From Trichomonas vaginalis G3 (Eukaryota > Parabasalia > Trichomonadida > Trichomonadidae), in assembly GCF_026262505.1 (NCBI RefSeq), contig NW_026529259.1, positions 62,001 to 126,000 on the forward strand: a DNA stretch of 64,000 bases, written 5' to 3'. The position numbers and the translations under genes are program-made. Of this stretch, positions 19,880 through 29,929 are shown in pieces. The first letter of the stretch is position 1. Every line of letters begins with the position of its first letter. The notes beneath the pieces are model-generated. The model was not told where the DNA came from, made no database searches, and was given only the letters and a program-made list of their open reading frames with translations.

Positions 19880-20485
19880 ATTATATTTTGTTATTTATAT
19901 ATTTATATATATATGTATATTTATATATATATGTATATTTATATATGTATATATTTATATATGTATATATTTATATATGTATATATTTATATATGTATAT
20001 ATTTATATATGTATATATTATATATATGTATATATTTATATATGTATATATTTATATATGTATATATTTATATATGTATATATTTATATATGTATATATT
20101 TATATATTATATTTTATATATGTATATATTTATATATGTATATATTTATATATGTATATATTTATATATGTATATATTTATATATGTATATATTTATATA
20201 TGTATATATTTATATATGTATATATTTATATATGTATATATTTATATATGTATATATTTATATATGTATATATTTATATATGTATATATTTATATATGTA
20301 TATATTTATATATGTATATATTTATATATGTATATATTTATATATGTATATATTTATATATGTATATATTTATATATGTATATATTTATATATGTATATA
20401 TTTATATATGTATATATTTATATATGTATATATTTATATATGTATATATTTATATATGTATATATTTATATATGTATATATTTAT
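19880..20485. repeat. AT-only 16-bp satellite array
   Basis: About 38 copies of TATATTTATATATGTA with a little unit slippage near 20010 and 20105. All three forward frames stay open (Tyr/Ile/Met/Cys repeats), but this is a by-product of a 16-bp period with no stop and not a gene. Confidence 0.97.
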
Positions 20486-20489
20486 TAGA

Positions 20490-21185
20490 AACTGCTTCAT
20501 GCTGCATTGAGTATTGTTGAATAATTTGAAGTAGTGGTTTTTGAAATCAGCACCCCTATGAGAGCGCTGGCGACCGAAACACCACTAGTAAGATTGTGTA
20601 TTAGAAACTGCTTCATGCTGTGTTGAGTAAGCTTCGATATCTTTGTAGGATAGCTTTCTGAGAGCGAAACAAGATAGTGTTGAAAAAAAAATTTTGAAAA
20701 TCTGAGAGACTGTGCAAGAGCCAACGACCAAAACGCTACCAGTAAGATACAGCAGTAGTAGCTGCTTCATGCTGCATTGAGTATTGTTGAATAATTTGAA
20801 GTAGTGGTTTTTGAAATCAGCACCCCTATGAGAGCGCTGGCGACCGAAACACCACTAGTAAGATTGTGTATTAGAAACTGCTTCATGCTGTGTTGAGTAA
20901 GCTTCGATATCTTTGTAGGATAGCTTTCTGAGAGCGAAACAAGATAGTGTTGAAAAAAAAATTTTGAAAATCTGAGAGACTGTGCAAGAGCCAACGACCA
21001 AAACGCTACCAGTAAGATACAGCAGTAGTAGCTGCTTCATGCTGCATTGAGTATTGTTGAATAATTTGAAGTAGTGGTTTTTGAAATCAGCACCCCTATG
21101 AGAGCGCTGGCGACCGAAACACCACTAGTAAGATTGTGTATTAGAAACTGCTTCATGCTGTGTTGAGTAAGCTTCGATATCTTTA
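20490..21185. repeat. 270-bp tandem satellite, 2.6 copies
   Basis: Units begin at about 20490, 20760 and 21030 (the last partial) and are almost identical. Each unit is a dimer: both halves begin with a related CTGCTTCATGCTG-TTGAGTA stretch and both contain GAGAGCG...ACCA-A-C-CTA-CAGTAAGAT, so an older unit was duplicated and diverged before the 270-bp dimer was amplified. GC content is higher than in the flanks. Short open frames on the minus strand repeat with the units and are not genes. Confidence 0.95.
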
Positions 21186-21477
21186 TCAGACCACCTTTAA
21201 ATTAACCACTCACATTCTCACTGTGGTCCATCTAAAATTTGTAAGCTTTATGACATAAAATTATATTATATGCAGGATCCCACCTATTACTTAATCTTTT
21301 TGGAATAAATGTTTTATAATATTTATCGATTGATTGTAATTTTTTGTATAAAAAAAGTTTTTTATTTATATTAAAAATATATTTTGTTAATGATATTATC
21401 TTATAATTTGTAAATAAATCTAGTAATAAAATAACTTTAATAGTTGGTGTCACTTTTTCGAAAATTCTGGTTTTTTC

Positions 21478-21558
21478 ATGGTATAGACCTTTCCACTTCA
21501 TCTTCCTTCGGTGCTGTTCTTTCATATGAAACATTATTAGTATCTTCAACAATGAAAC
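21478..21558. repeat. 81-bp direct duplication, right copy
   Basis: Right partner of 19722-19802, directly abutting the insertion. Confidence 0.88.
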
Positions 21559-22427
21559 CGCAATCACACAAAATTTTATAGGTTCCAATGGTTTCTTTTG
21601 ATATTTTATCTAATAAATCAAAAACTTTATCAACACCTGTGCATTTATTTAAATAATAATTTGTGTAAATATCATGATCTTCTTTCTTAATCGTATTAGT
21701 TGCATATGTCACGTTTTTAAGAGCTTTTTTGAATTTCTCAGAATCGAGAGGGGGTGAAAGTAATATACATGGATAATCTCCATCGTCAATAAATTGTAAC
21801 TTATGTTTACGAATAAATTTAATACCTTCTTCCGAAAGTGTTTCATCTATTTCACCATCTAATAAATTTTGTGTTGATTCTAAGACATAATTTTTATATC
21901 TTTCTTCATGAGATTTCTGAACTTCTGATTCTGAAGCTGGGATATTCATTAAACCCTCTACTTCATTTTCATTATATTTTTCAACTTCTCTTAATTCCTT
22001 AATTTTTTCATCTATTTCATTTCTTAATTGTTCCAATTTCTCAATCTCATCGTTATAATATTCATCTTGTTTAATTTTTTCTTCAAAATATTCAGGAGGT
22101 GTTTCAAGGCTCTCTGAGCCCAGGTCCTCTGGACCATAAAGAGGAATATTCTCCTGTTTTTCAACTTTTTTGGGATATAAATATCTCATTATAGCCTTTT
22201 TAGTAATTGGTCCGTTATATTTAAATTCATTCAACAATCTGGAAAACTCTTTCACATTCTGCATATATGTTGGATAAGAACCGTCTCCAAAATTTTCTAA
22301 AATATTTTCTAATTCTGAATTAGTGAACTTTAAAGATTTCAATGAATTAGTTGTTATACTCATTTATTATAAAATAAAAAAATAAATTTAACTTAGTTTT
22401 AATTTTACGTAAGAAGTCAATTTTTTA

Positions 22428-22640
22428 TCTTTTATTTCGTTATGTATGGGCTGAGTGTAAATGTCTTACAATTTTGAAAATTTTTAAATCTTGATTTATT
22501 CAAAAACGTAAGAATCAAAACCGTCAGAATCATACATTTTTTACTTCATATGTTAAAAAAAAATGATACAAAATCGTTCAATATTGTATGAATTCTTACG
22601 TTTACAAAAAACGTCACACAACCCTTCCACATATACTACT
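22428..22640 (-). repeat. Right terminal inverted repeat of Maverick A
   Basis: Inverse of 962-1173 with about two differences; ends ATATACTACT at 22640, followed by the target duplication TCTGAA. Confidence 0.93.
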
Positions 22641-22760
22641 TCTGAAAAAATATTTATTATTTTATACCATTTAATGCAAAAATGTTTTAATTCTTAAATA
22701 ATCTCCAATTTGTAGATGATATTGCCACTGAAACTAAGTTTTAATTTCCGAAATCACTAG
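22641..22760. other. 120-bp host spacer between Mavericks A and B
   Basis: Host DNA bounded by TCTGAA (22641-22646, right target duplication of A) and ATCACT (22755-22760, left target duplication of B). AT-rich, no gene seen. Copies A and B therefore inserted independently into neighbouring host positions. Confidence 0.9.
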
Positions 22761-23060
22761 TAGTATATGTGAAAGGGTTTTGTGACTTTTTTTGTAAACG
22801 TAAGAATTCATACAATATTGAACGATTTTGTATCATTTTTTTTAACATATGAAGTAAAAAATGTATGATTCTTACGGTTTTTATTCTTACGTTTTTGAAT
22901 AAATCAAGATTTAAAAAATTTTCAAAATTGTAAGACATTTACACTAAACCCATACATAATGAAATAAAAAAAAATAAAAAAAATAAAAAAAATAAACTTT
23001 AAAAATTCATGTCTTACATTTTTTGAATAATTTATTTTTTTATTTAATGATAAATGAGTG
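22761..23060 (+). repeat. Left terminal inverted repeat of Maverick B (includes a start codon)
   Basis: About 300 bp, inverted at 37978-38279. It runs through the leader TTTATTTAATGATAAATG and the first bases of the 159-residue gene (ATGAGTG), so the two terminal genes share leader, start codon and second codon. Confidence 0.93.
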
Positions 23061-23533
23061 GATCAAGATTCGTAACCGTCAATCAATTAATGGATGTTCT
23101 TTCACCAATTCTTGAAAATGTTAAACAAGTAGATGTTTATTTCGATGATTATGTAGAAAGTTTATATTATAAAGGTAAGTTTAATATTAAACCTATTGCT
23201 TTTGCATTTGATAATAAATTAATTGAAAATGCAAAAATTTGGGAATTAATTCCGAATATTGAATTTATAACAAATATTAATGATAAATGGTTTAAACGAA
23301 TTCCAACCACAAAAGTTCTTTGTAAATTAATGATCAAAACTGAGGAAAAAGAATTTAACGGGTTTAAATATCATCCAAATAAAGTTTCAGAACTAGAAAA
23401 TGAAAAACTTCAGAAAAAATTAAACGATAGACTTTCAAATGATCGTATTGAAAAAATAAATAAACTAGCAGAAGTTGCATTTAATAATGAAATATTTGAT
23501 GAATATAACCTTGAACTCAGTGATGGGCTTTAA
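23054..23533 (+). CDS. Maverick terminal gene, 159-residue protein (copy B)
   Basis: Uninterrupted and nearly identical to the copy C gene at 224-703. Its leader and start codon lie inside the terminal repeat. It ends by overlapping the convergent 122-residue gene by four bases, next to the GC-rich stretch GGACCCGGGCTC (23534-23545). Function unknown. Confidence 0.7.
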   Translation: MSGSRFVTVNQLMDVLSPILENVKQVDVYFDDYVESLYYKGKFNIKPIAFAFDNKLIENAKIWELIPNIEFITNINDKWFKRIPTTKVLCKLMIKTEEKEFNGFKYHPNKVSELENEKLQKKLNDRLSNDRIEKINKLAEVAFNNEIFDEYNLELSDGL

Positions 23534-23909
23534 GGACCCGGGCTCAACGAGTCATGATTTATGAAATCAATTATTTGATTTATTCTTTCTTCAATCTCTT
23601 CTATTCTTTTTGTTAAATCATCTATTTTCATTAATGAGGTGATTCTTGATTGAGGAATAGATTTCAAACTAACCACTCCTTTTATTTTTGAAATTTTGAA
23701 TCCATCAACTTTAAACATTTTATTCAATTTACACGTTGTCAATTCTTCAAATAATTTTTTATTATTAGCATAATAGTCATTAAATTCTTCAACAGATGAA
23801 AAAATTTTTATTTCAGTAATTGGTTTAACAACGTTTATTTTTTGTTGAACATTTTCACTTTCATTTATTTCTTCCTCCTTGTTTCATTTATTTTTAAAAT
23901 TGGTTTCAT
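23530..23909 (-). pseudogene. Maverick 122-residue family small protein (copy B), broken
   Basis: Same family as 1273-1641. The N-terminal acidic part, the TCKLNKMFKVDG core and the C-terminal helix are all recognisable. The C-terminal tail matches copy C and not copy A. Broken in this copy. Confidence 0.6.
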
Positions 23910-23974
23910 TATCATTAAATAAAAATTAGAATATAAGTGATAAAATATATTTTTTAATTAATATTAAATCAGAA

Positions 23975-24210
23975 ATGGCGGCAGGATTCTTTAAAAAATT
24001 ATGGGATGGAATTAAGAAAGCTGCGGTTGGGTTCATAAAAATATTATTAAACCCGTTGCAAACTTTTTGGCACCAGTAGCGAAAACGGCAGGAACTATCA
24101 TAGGTGGAGTATTAGGTACAAAAGCAGGTAATCCAGCGATGGGAGCACAAGCAGGTAACGCAATTGGTGGAATTGCTGAAGGAATACTTAATAAAATAGG
24201 GGGTGGATAG
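23975..24210 (+). pseudogene. Maverick Gly/Ala-rich amphipathic protein, plus-strand member (copy B)
   Basis: Starts MAAGFFKKLWDGIKKA and later shows the Gly/Ala-rich stretch. It faces its partner at 24234-24450. Broken, as in copy A. Confidence 0.5.
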
Positions 24211-24233
24211 TGGAAAAAAAATAAATATTATTT

Positions 24234-24450
24234 TTATCTTAGTATCGGTTGTAGTCTTTGATAAACTTTTTCTCCTTTATTTAAAATTTCTCTTATTTGG
24301 GGCAGCTTTTGGCGTTATTGATTCAGCAACGTCACTAATTGCTTCTTTATTCTTAAATATCCAATTTGCTCCTTTCTTCATTGTTTCCCAAACTTTATGC
24401 GCTCCTCTTTTTACTTTATCCCACAGTTTCTTAAAGAATCCTGCAGCCAT
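24234..24450 (-). CDS. Maverick small amphipathic protein, minus-strand member (copy B)
   Basis: Reads from MAAGFFKKLWDKVKRG through an aromatic/basic segment (HKVWETMKKGANWIFKN) to a short C-terminal helix, about 71 residues. The first eleven residues are the same as in the plus-strand partner (MAAGFFKKLWD), which indicates a duplicated gene pair. The amphipathic basic/aromatic N-terminus suits membrane or nucleic-acid contact in a virion; this is inference. Confidence 0.5.
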
Positions 24451-24514
24451 AGTTGATTATTTCATTAAAATTAAAAATTCATTTTCACTCTTTTGATTTT
24501 TTATTTATTAATAA

Positions 24515-26148
24515 ATGACGACTAACTATTTGTGCCAAACACCAAAACCGATTAATGGAAATGTGTTTCATTCATTCGAAAAGATAAATGAAATATTCGC
24601 AAAGATGACGGAAGATATTATAGAGAACTTGAAAGTTCATGCTATGACTCTGATGCTCCATATTTTGATGATAAACAAACTCATTTAAGAATTACAAATC
24701 CGGCTCATGATGTGAACCAATTAGGTGACACATATATTAAACGCAAAGTTAAAGCAACTCTAGTTTCAAATAAAGCTTTCACATGCGATGCCGCTTTTAA
24801 ATGCATACGTTTATTCGTTGGTTACAAATCATCAAATCAAAGCTTTAAACAATTAGAAGTAGAAACTGAAAGAGGTGATGCTGGTTATCTTCAGATGGAT
24901 TGTGCCCGTGAATCTTTCGCATTTGCAACATATAAACCAAAATCAGAAAGGAAAGTTAAAAAGTTTGTTCATTCGTTATATAATAATGTTCAAAAATATG
25001 ATAACTCAGTATGTGGTAAATATATTGACCCTTCAGAAGTTTTCAAAAGCAAATGAAGAAGTTGATATCACTTTTGATATGATTATTCCGGTAAATGATT
25101 TGTTAGCATTTCAGGCGTTCGATGATTATCCTAAATCATTTGGTGAAATCATTCTTAAATATTATGTTTTCAGGGATACTTTAGTATTTTGTCAGGTTGA
25201 CCCGTTAAGAGTTGCTGATTTACAAAAATTACGTTTATGAAAAGATAACTGATGAAAATTATGAAAAGATTATGAATCATGTTTATAAATATGATCGCAA
25301 ATTCCAACAAATCGGACTTCCTGCCAAATTAATTACAGCTTAGCCGCTACATCTGCTGACGCAACAGTTGATAACGTTATTATTTCATGCACAAAGATGG
25401 AAGTTTTAGAGGATAAATGCATTACACCAGGATACGGTTTAATTGAAGAATCATTAAAGCAATACCACGTTTATTCAGTAAGGAAGATCCATTCATGATT
25501 CCAGCTCAACATATTGACGTTCGTTCACTAAATGGAGGTTGCATCACTCCTGAAGGTATCAGCTCAGATTTTCTCATACGCTCTTCATAATGTTACAGAT
25601 GTTGTGTTAGCATTTCCGAAGAATGCAATGCAAAGAACAGTTTTAGAAAATCCAATGCTTCGAGGTCTTCAGGTCACTATAGATTCCAGAAACTTCCCCG
25701 ATCAAGCGATGACCACAGTGGGTGACATATTCTTTACACGTATGCTTCAAGCTTCTGATTTAGATGGAGTGAATGAATGCACGGAAGAATACGAGGACTC
25801 ATTAACTAGACCACTGAATGATGATAATGGCACGCCATTAGCTAGAACATGGAAAGACCAAACTTCATTCTTATGCACTATTCCAGTTCAACGTGATGGA
25901 GCGGGTATATTCTTTGATGGATTAGAAACTTTCAACTCACAAGTTACAGTACAAGTGAAAGCTTATCCAATCATTCAGGGTGAAAATGACACTTACTGTT
26001 CAAAGTGACAAATCCTCCTCAGGTTTGGTTTACTAGGACTACATATTGGACATGGACACCGGATGAAGGTTTGAAATATCATCCAACAGGTACACCACCG
26101 CAGTATAGAAGTTCATATGATGAAATATTGATGAATAGAAATGTATAA
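24515..26148 (+). pseudogene. Maverick probable major capsid protein gene (copy B), broken
   Basis: Same part as 2250-3886 and very similar in sequence, with the same start context (TTATTAATAAATG) and the same C-terminal end (YRSSYDEILMNRNV type). Broken in this copy too. Confidence 0.6.
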
Positions 26149-26172
26149 AATTATAAATTTATTTTTGATTAA

Positions 26173-26996
26173 ATGGATTTAAATTCATTCACCCCTTATG
26201 AAGAATTAGCGGAGTATATAATACATACGTAGATGATATGATTAATGAAGCATTGAGTGATAATAGAAATGCTCTATCTAAGGAAAAATTAATGAAAATT
26301 CCATATTCTGAATGTTACTTAAATTCAATCACTGCAGCAATTGGTAAACAAAATAAAGGTAAAACATTAACGATATTAAAACAAATTATCATTATTGCTA
26401 ACACTTCCCCCCATTCACATGTGTTAATTTATATCAACCGTTCAGGTTCACCTTCAGATAATACATTTGAATCTTTAAAGCATTTAATCAAAATTCCAAT
26501 TATTTATTTATCACAAGAAGAAGCAGAAGATTATTTAAAAAACTTTTTAATGTATAAAGAATTATATAATACAATCAAGAAGCAAGGATTAGAGGATAAA
26601 ATTATTGATAAACAACGGATGAATTATTTGAAACACTTTCTATTTCAAATTTTGATAGAGAATTTTTGCATTCACTCATTTTTCTAGATGATGCAGTGAA
26701 ATCAAAACTAATAACAAATGAGAAATCATATTTTAATCAGTTATTAACTCAATGTCGACACATTCAGTGTTCATTCTTCATGGCTGTTCAATACTTCAAA
26801 GCATTAAGCACAAACATTAAATCAAACCTGTCACCCTTTTCATTTTCAGTGGTTTAGTCGTCAACAGTTGAACGTTATGCTTTATCAAGTGAATTTACCA
26901 ATGAGCATTAATGAACTTTACACACAATATCAGCAATTAGGTGAACATGGAAAAATAATAGTTGATTTAAATAAAGGAAGTGTTAAATTTGATTAA
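26173..26996 (+). pseudogene. Maverick packaging ATPase (copy B), broken
   Basis: Same part as 3911-4721, with the Walker A GKQNKGKT and the QCRHIQCSFFMAVQ sensor-like stretch recognisable. Broken. Confidence 0.78.
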
Positions 26997-27036
26997 CTTT
27001 TTATAATTAATTTTTATTTTTTATTTATAATTAAAC

Positions 27037-27932
27037 ATGACAGAAATAGCAAATCTTCTACAGGTTCCATTAAAACAAGGGACAAACAAAAAGGGTGCAT
27101 ATAATAGAACTATGAAAGTTCCAGACGGAATGAAAGAATTAGTTCACATTGTTGCTGGTCTTCAAAAGATGTTAAACAAATGAGAAACGTTTTAACATTA
27201 CCAGAAGCTCAAGCATATGCCAAACGTCATGGTCCAAATTGGGAAGCACACGAAGCAGACATTACGGGTCCAAATGGAAAACCTGATGGTATAAATGAAG
27301 TTTTCGTTACTGATGGTCAAGGTAATATTAAAGTCATAAATGGTATAAATTAACTATATCTGATTATCCTAAACGTAAAGCATATAATGAACGTTATCCT
27401 ATGCAATTTGATGAAAATGGAAAAGCTGTTAAACAATACATTGGAGAAGGTGAAAATGGTCCAATTAATTCATACCGTCATAATCCATATTCTTATTTCA
27501 ATGAAGAATTAAATGCTATTGAAGAGGGACCGGATGGATTACCACGATATGTTAATCAGTTTGATGGTCAATATACAAATTTGAGACCTGAAATTCCAGC
27601 TAAAAATTCTTTAAAGTTGCTTTATTCGATCCAGTGTTCAATGAACAGAAAGAAGCAATGAAAGCAGAATTTAAACCAATTCAAGTGGCAAGAATTTCTT
27701 CATCTTCACTTTCAGAAGCGTTCAAGGAATTGATAAAAAACCACTTTATTCTCAACAAGGTTATAACTTTGATTTAATTAAAGAAAGTGATAGACGTAAA
27801 TTAGAAAAATCAGATGGTTTTAAGAATGCATGTAATGAAATGATTAAAGATATTGTAAATGATAAAATAAGACTGGAAGAAACTCAAAGCAATATCAATA
27901 ACATAATTGGTGCAGTTACAAAGAAAGTATAA
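27037..27932 (+). pseudogene. Maverick 300-residue structural-block protein (copy B), broken
   Basis: Same part as the uninterrupted gene 4762-5664, with identical leader and end. Broken in this copy. Function unknown. Confidence 0.6.
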
Positions 27933-28015
27933 GCAAACAATGATGAACCTTGGGATATTACCGTAACAACTAAATAAAACTTTAAATATATTTTTCTTTT
28001 TTTATTCAATTATAA

Positions 28016-28699
28016 ATGAGAAGACGTTTCACAAGTCAAAAGAACACAAACGCAAAAGCAGAGATTACGGTTGGTTATAACGTAAATGATGATAAATCAC
28101 GAATTATTCAAAATGTTAAAGTTAATGTTAGCCCTGAATTAACAAAGTCAGCAACTCAACCAAATTTATTAACTCGTGACTTACCAAAGAATGAGGAGAA
28201 TGAAGACCCAATCATTTTATCTGAACCCGGTAAAGAACCTGTTGAAATTCCCACTTATCCAACATACCCCCCACCTCTTTCATCAAACATCGAGAACTCA
28301 GGAATCTACGATTACAGTCGCAATACGCCATATAAAATAGACATTAATTCAGAATTAATGAAAATTTACCGTGATATAATAATTAATAATTATGATTCAA
28401 TAATAAATTTAATTGATCAATCCGGTTTAATTATTTTACCTTATGAATCATTAATTCACATTATCGCCATTCTTTGTGATGTTCAGGATTCAGACGTTAA
28501 GATTCAATTTTTCATAGATGATGAGGTTTCATGCTGCGGAACAGTTGCAAAAATAAATCCTATAAAGGATATTAGCACAATTAAGATATCAAAGAACGGA
28601 ACAACAACTGAACTTCATTTAACTTATAATGATATTTATAATAAAATAGTTGATGAATATAAAATATCACTTGAAAAATTCTTTGTTAAGGCCATTTAA
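28016..28699 (+). CDS. Maverick 227-residue structural-block protein (copy B)
   Basis: Uninterrupted here. N-terminal basic MRRRFTSQKN, a helix/strand part to about residue 50, an acidic and Pro-rich linker (about 55-95, with TYPTYPPP), then a compact C-terminal domain (about 105-225) with one CC pair (EVSCCGTV). Starts in AATTATAAATG. Its end touches the minus-strand gene at 28696. No domain is recognised; a minor virion protein is likely from position. Confidence 0.65.
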   Translation: MRRRFTSQKNTNAKAEITVGYNVNDDKSRIIQNVKVNVSPELTKSATQPNLLTRDLPKNEENEDPIILSEPGKEPVEIPTYPTYPPPLSSNIENSGIYDYSRNTPYKIDINSELMKIYRDIIINNYDSIINLIDQSGLIILPYESLIHIIAILCDVQDSDVKIQFFIDDEVSCCGTVAKINPIKDISTIKISKNGTTTELHLTYNDIYNKIVDEYKISLEKFFVKAI

Positions 28700-29174
28700 T
28701 ATTCAAGCATTAACATTATTGAATAATAATCCTTTGAATCATAATCAATAATAATTGACCTTTCACCAGTTTCTATCGTTTGTTTTATTTCTTTTTGTTC
28801 CCCACTATCTGGATCGGTCATTGTAATTGTTTTGTTATAGTATCAGCTTTATCTTTAACTTCAATCTTTTTTCCATCAGGATATTTAAACCAAAATTCCA
28901 AAAATTCGATATTGTCAATCTGTTCATATTTTAATCTATCAATTGCATTTTTAATACCATCTGAAAATCTTATGAAATGGTCATTATATGGGTTTGATTG
29001 AACTAAATTCGAATGAAGTGAAATATAACCCGATGATGAATATGACATTGACTCATATTTTCTGAAAACACTAAAATTTATAACATGAATGAATTTCTTA
29101 TTCGTTGAATTTATGAATTCTTGAGGTAATCTTATTCTAGTTTTATTTATCACTGGAAAATAACGCTTTACCAT
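28696..29174 (-). pseudogene. Maverick 159-residue minus-strand protein (copy B), broken
   Basis: Same part as 6446-6925; most of the protein from MVKRYFPVINKTRIRLP on is recognisable. Broken in this copy. Function unknown. Confidence 0.55.
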
Positions 29175-29194
29175 ATTTTTAATCGTAATAAAAA

Positions 29195-29905
29195 ATGTCA
29201 ATTATCAATATTATTTCGAATAATAGCTGTGAATTAAATTTAACAGTTAGTGGAATTTATAATGTTACTCTCGTTTCTGTGAGTGGTAAATTTAATCCCA
29301 TTCTTTTAGACCCTTCAGATTATATATCATTTATTAAAGATGACCTTGAAAAAACATATGATATGTATATAAATAATGTGATAACGAAATGGGATATTAA
29401 CATGATTTTAAGTTATTTAAATGAATCATTTATCGTATGGTATGAAGAAAATTTTAAATCAAAACCTGATAAACTTTTTGAACTTGATGAAATAAATAAC
29501 CTTATTAAATTTCCGCTGAAAATTAAATTTTGTACTCCTCATCTTCGTTCATTGTTGGGGATATTAAATTTTGAAAAAGATGTTGGGGATGTTTTGTATT
29601 CTGACACTGGTTCCAATTTCATTTTAATCAAATGTGATAAAGTTAATACCCCAATGAGATTTTCACATCAAACATTAGACCCTAACTCTTACCCATCAAT
29701 ACAAAACATTTTATCCATCAACTTAAACATATTTTCTTTATCATATCCGTTTCAATTATCTGGGAATTCATTTATTCTTCATTCAAAAGATTTATCAAAT
29801 ATTAAATTTAGAGTAACCGACCTATTTGATTGTGATTTAGAATTCATGAATGAAATATTATGGCAATTTCAAATAGAAAAAATAGGTGATGAGATAACGG
29901 ATTAA
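29195..29905 (+). CDS. Maverick 236-residue protein, candidate minor capsid (copy B)
   Basis: Uninterrupted. MSIINIISNNSCELNL... opens with beta-prone segments, has a helical middle (about 60-100, INMILSYLNESFIVWYEENF) and a second beta-rich half (about 115-215). Size and strand-rich composition suit a penton-type single jelly-roll protein, but no diagnostic motif is visible. It diverges from the minus-strand gene ending the previous block and is followed by the fibre gene after 24 bases. Confidence 0.6.
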   Translation: MSIINIISNNSCELNLTVSGIYNVTLVSVSGKFNPILLDPSDYISFIKDDLEKTYDMYINNVITKWDINMILSYLNESFIVWYEENFKSKPDKLFELDEINNLIKFPLKIKFCTPHLRSLLGILNFEKDVGDVLYSDTGSNFILIKCDKVNTPMRFSHQTLDPNSYPSIQNILSINLNIFSLSYPFQLSGNSFILHSKDLSNIKFRVTDLFDCDLEFMNEILWQFQIEKIGDEITD

Positions 29906-29929
29906 ATATTTATTTTTAAATCATAATAA

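Larger units (their letters stand above)
19803..21477. mobile_element. 1.7-kb satellite-bearing insertion inside Maverick A
   Basis: Inserted into the terminal gene of Maverick A. Contents: a left edge with two copies of AAAAAGTGACA (about 19819-19845), an AT-only 16-bp satellite (19880-20485), a 270-bp satellite (20490-21185), and about 290 bp of AT-rich unique DNA ending in GTGTCACTTTTTC (21449-21461). The GAAAAAGTGACAC / GTGTCACTTTTTC pair forms short inverted termini that resemble the ends of the fold-back element at 61121-63966. No protein gene is credible. It may be a non-autonomous DNA element or satellite captured during repair. Confidence 0.65.
19459..22363 (-). pseudogene. Maverick right-terminal gene, split by the satellite insertion
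   Basis: First gene inside the right terminus, reading inward towards the polymerase. The recognisable segments are 21478-22363 and 19459-19802; between them lies a 1.7-kb insertion. The N-terminal part is acidic and coiled-coil (LRNEIDEKIKELREVEKYNENEVEG). A central segment (CDCGFIVEDTNNVSYERTAPKEDEVE) and the C-terminus (ending KNLCVLNSFYGL) look globular. The start context is TTTTATAATAAATG. No domain is recognised; its place beside the protein-primed polymerase makes a replication role conceivable. The copy B equivalent is 36879-37984. Confidence 0.6.
962..22640. mobile_element. Maverick/Polinton copy A (21.7 kb)
   Basis: Complete from terminus to terminus: starts AGTAGTATATG, ends with the inverse, and is flanked by the 6-bp duplication TCTGAA, as Polintons are known to produce. 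Parts: small terminal gene, two Gly/Ala-rich small genes, capsid-like gene, packaging ATPase, five probable virion genes including a fibre, primase-helicase, KilA-N protein, two small genes, integrase, protein-primed DNA polymerase and a terminal gene. Genes in the left 9.5 kb are mostly on the plus strand, the rest on the minus strand. It is a fossil: some genes still read through (integrase, polymerase, KilA-N), but the element has roughly a dozen breaks and a 1.7-kb satellite-bearing insertion. The two terminal repeats differ at only about two of 212 positions, so insertion was recent. Confidence 0.95.

Noticed and set aside
19877-20520. Three overlapping frames of 177-210 codons with Tyr/Ile/Cys/Met repeats
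   Set aside because: They are the translation of a 16-bp AT satellite without stops; no start context or complexity of a gene.
20497-21040. Repeated 61-75 codon minus-strand frames
   Set aside because: Identical frames recur with each 270-bp satellite unit; satellite by-product.
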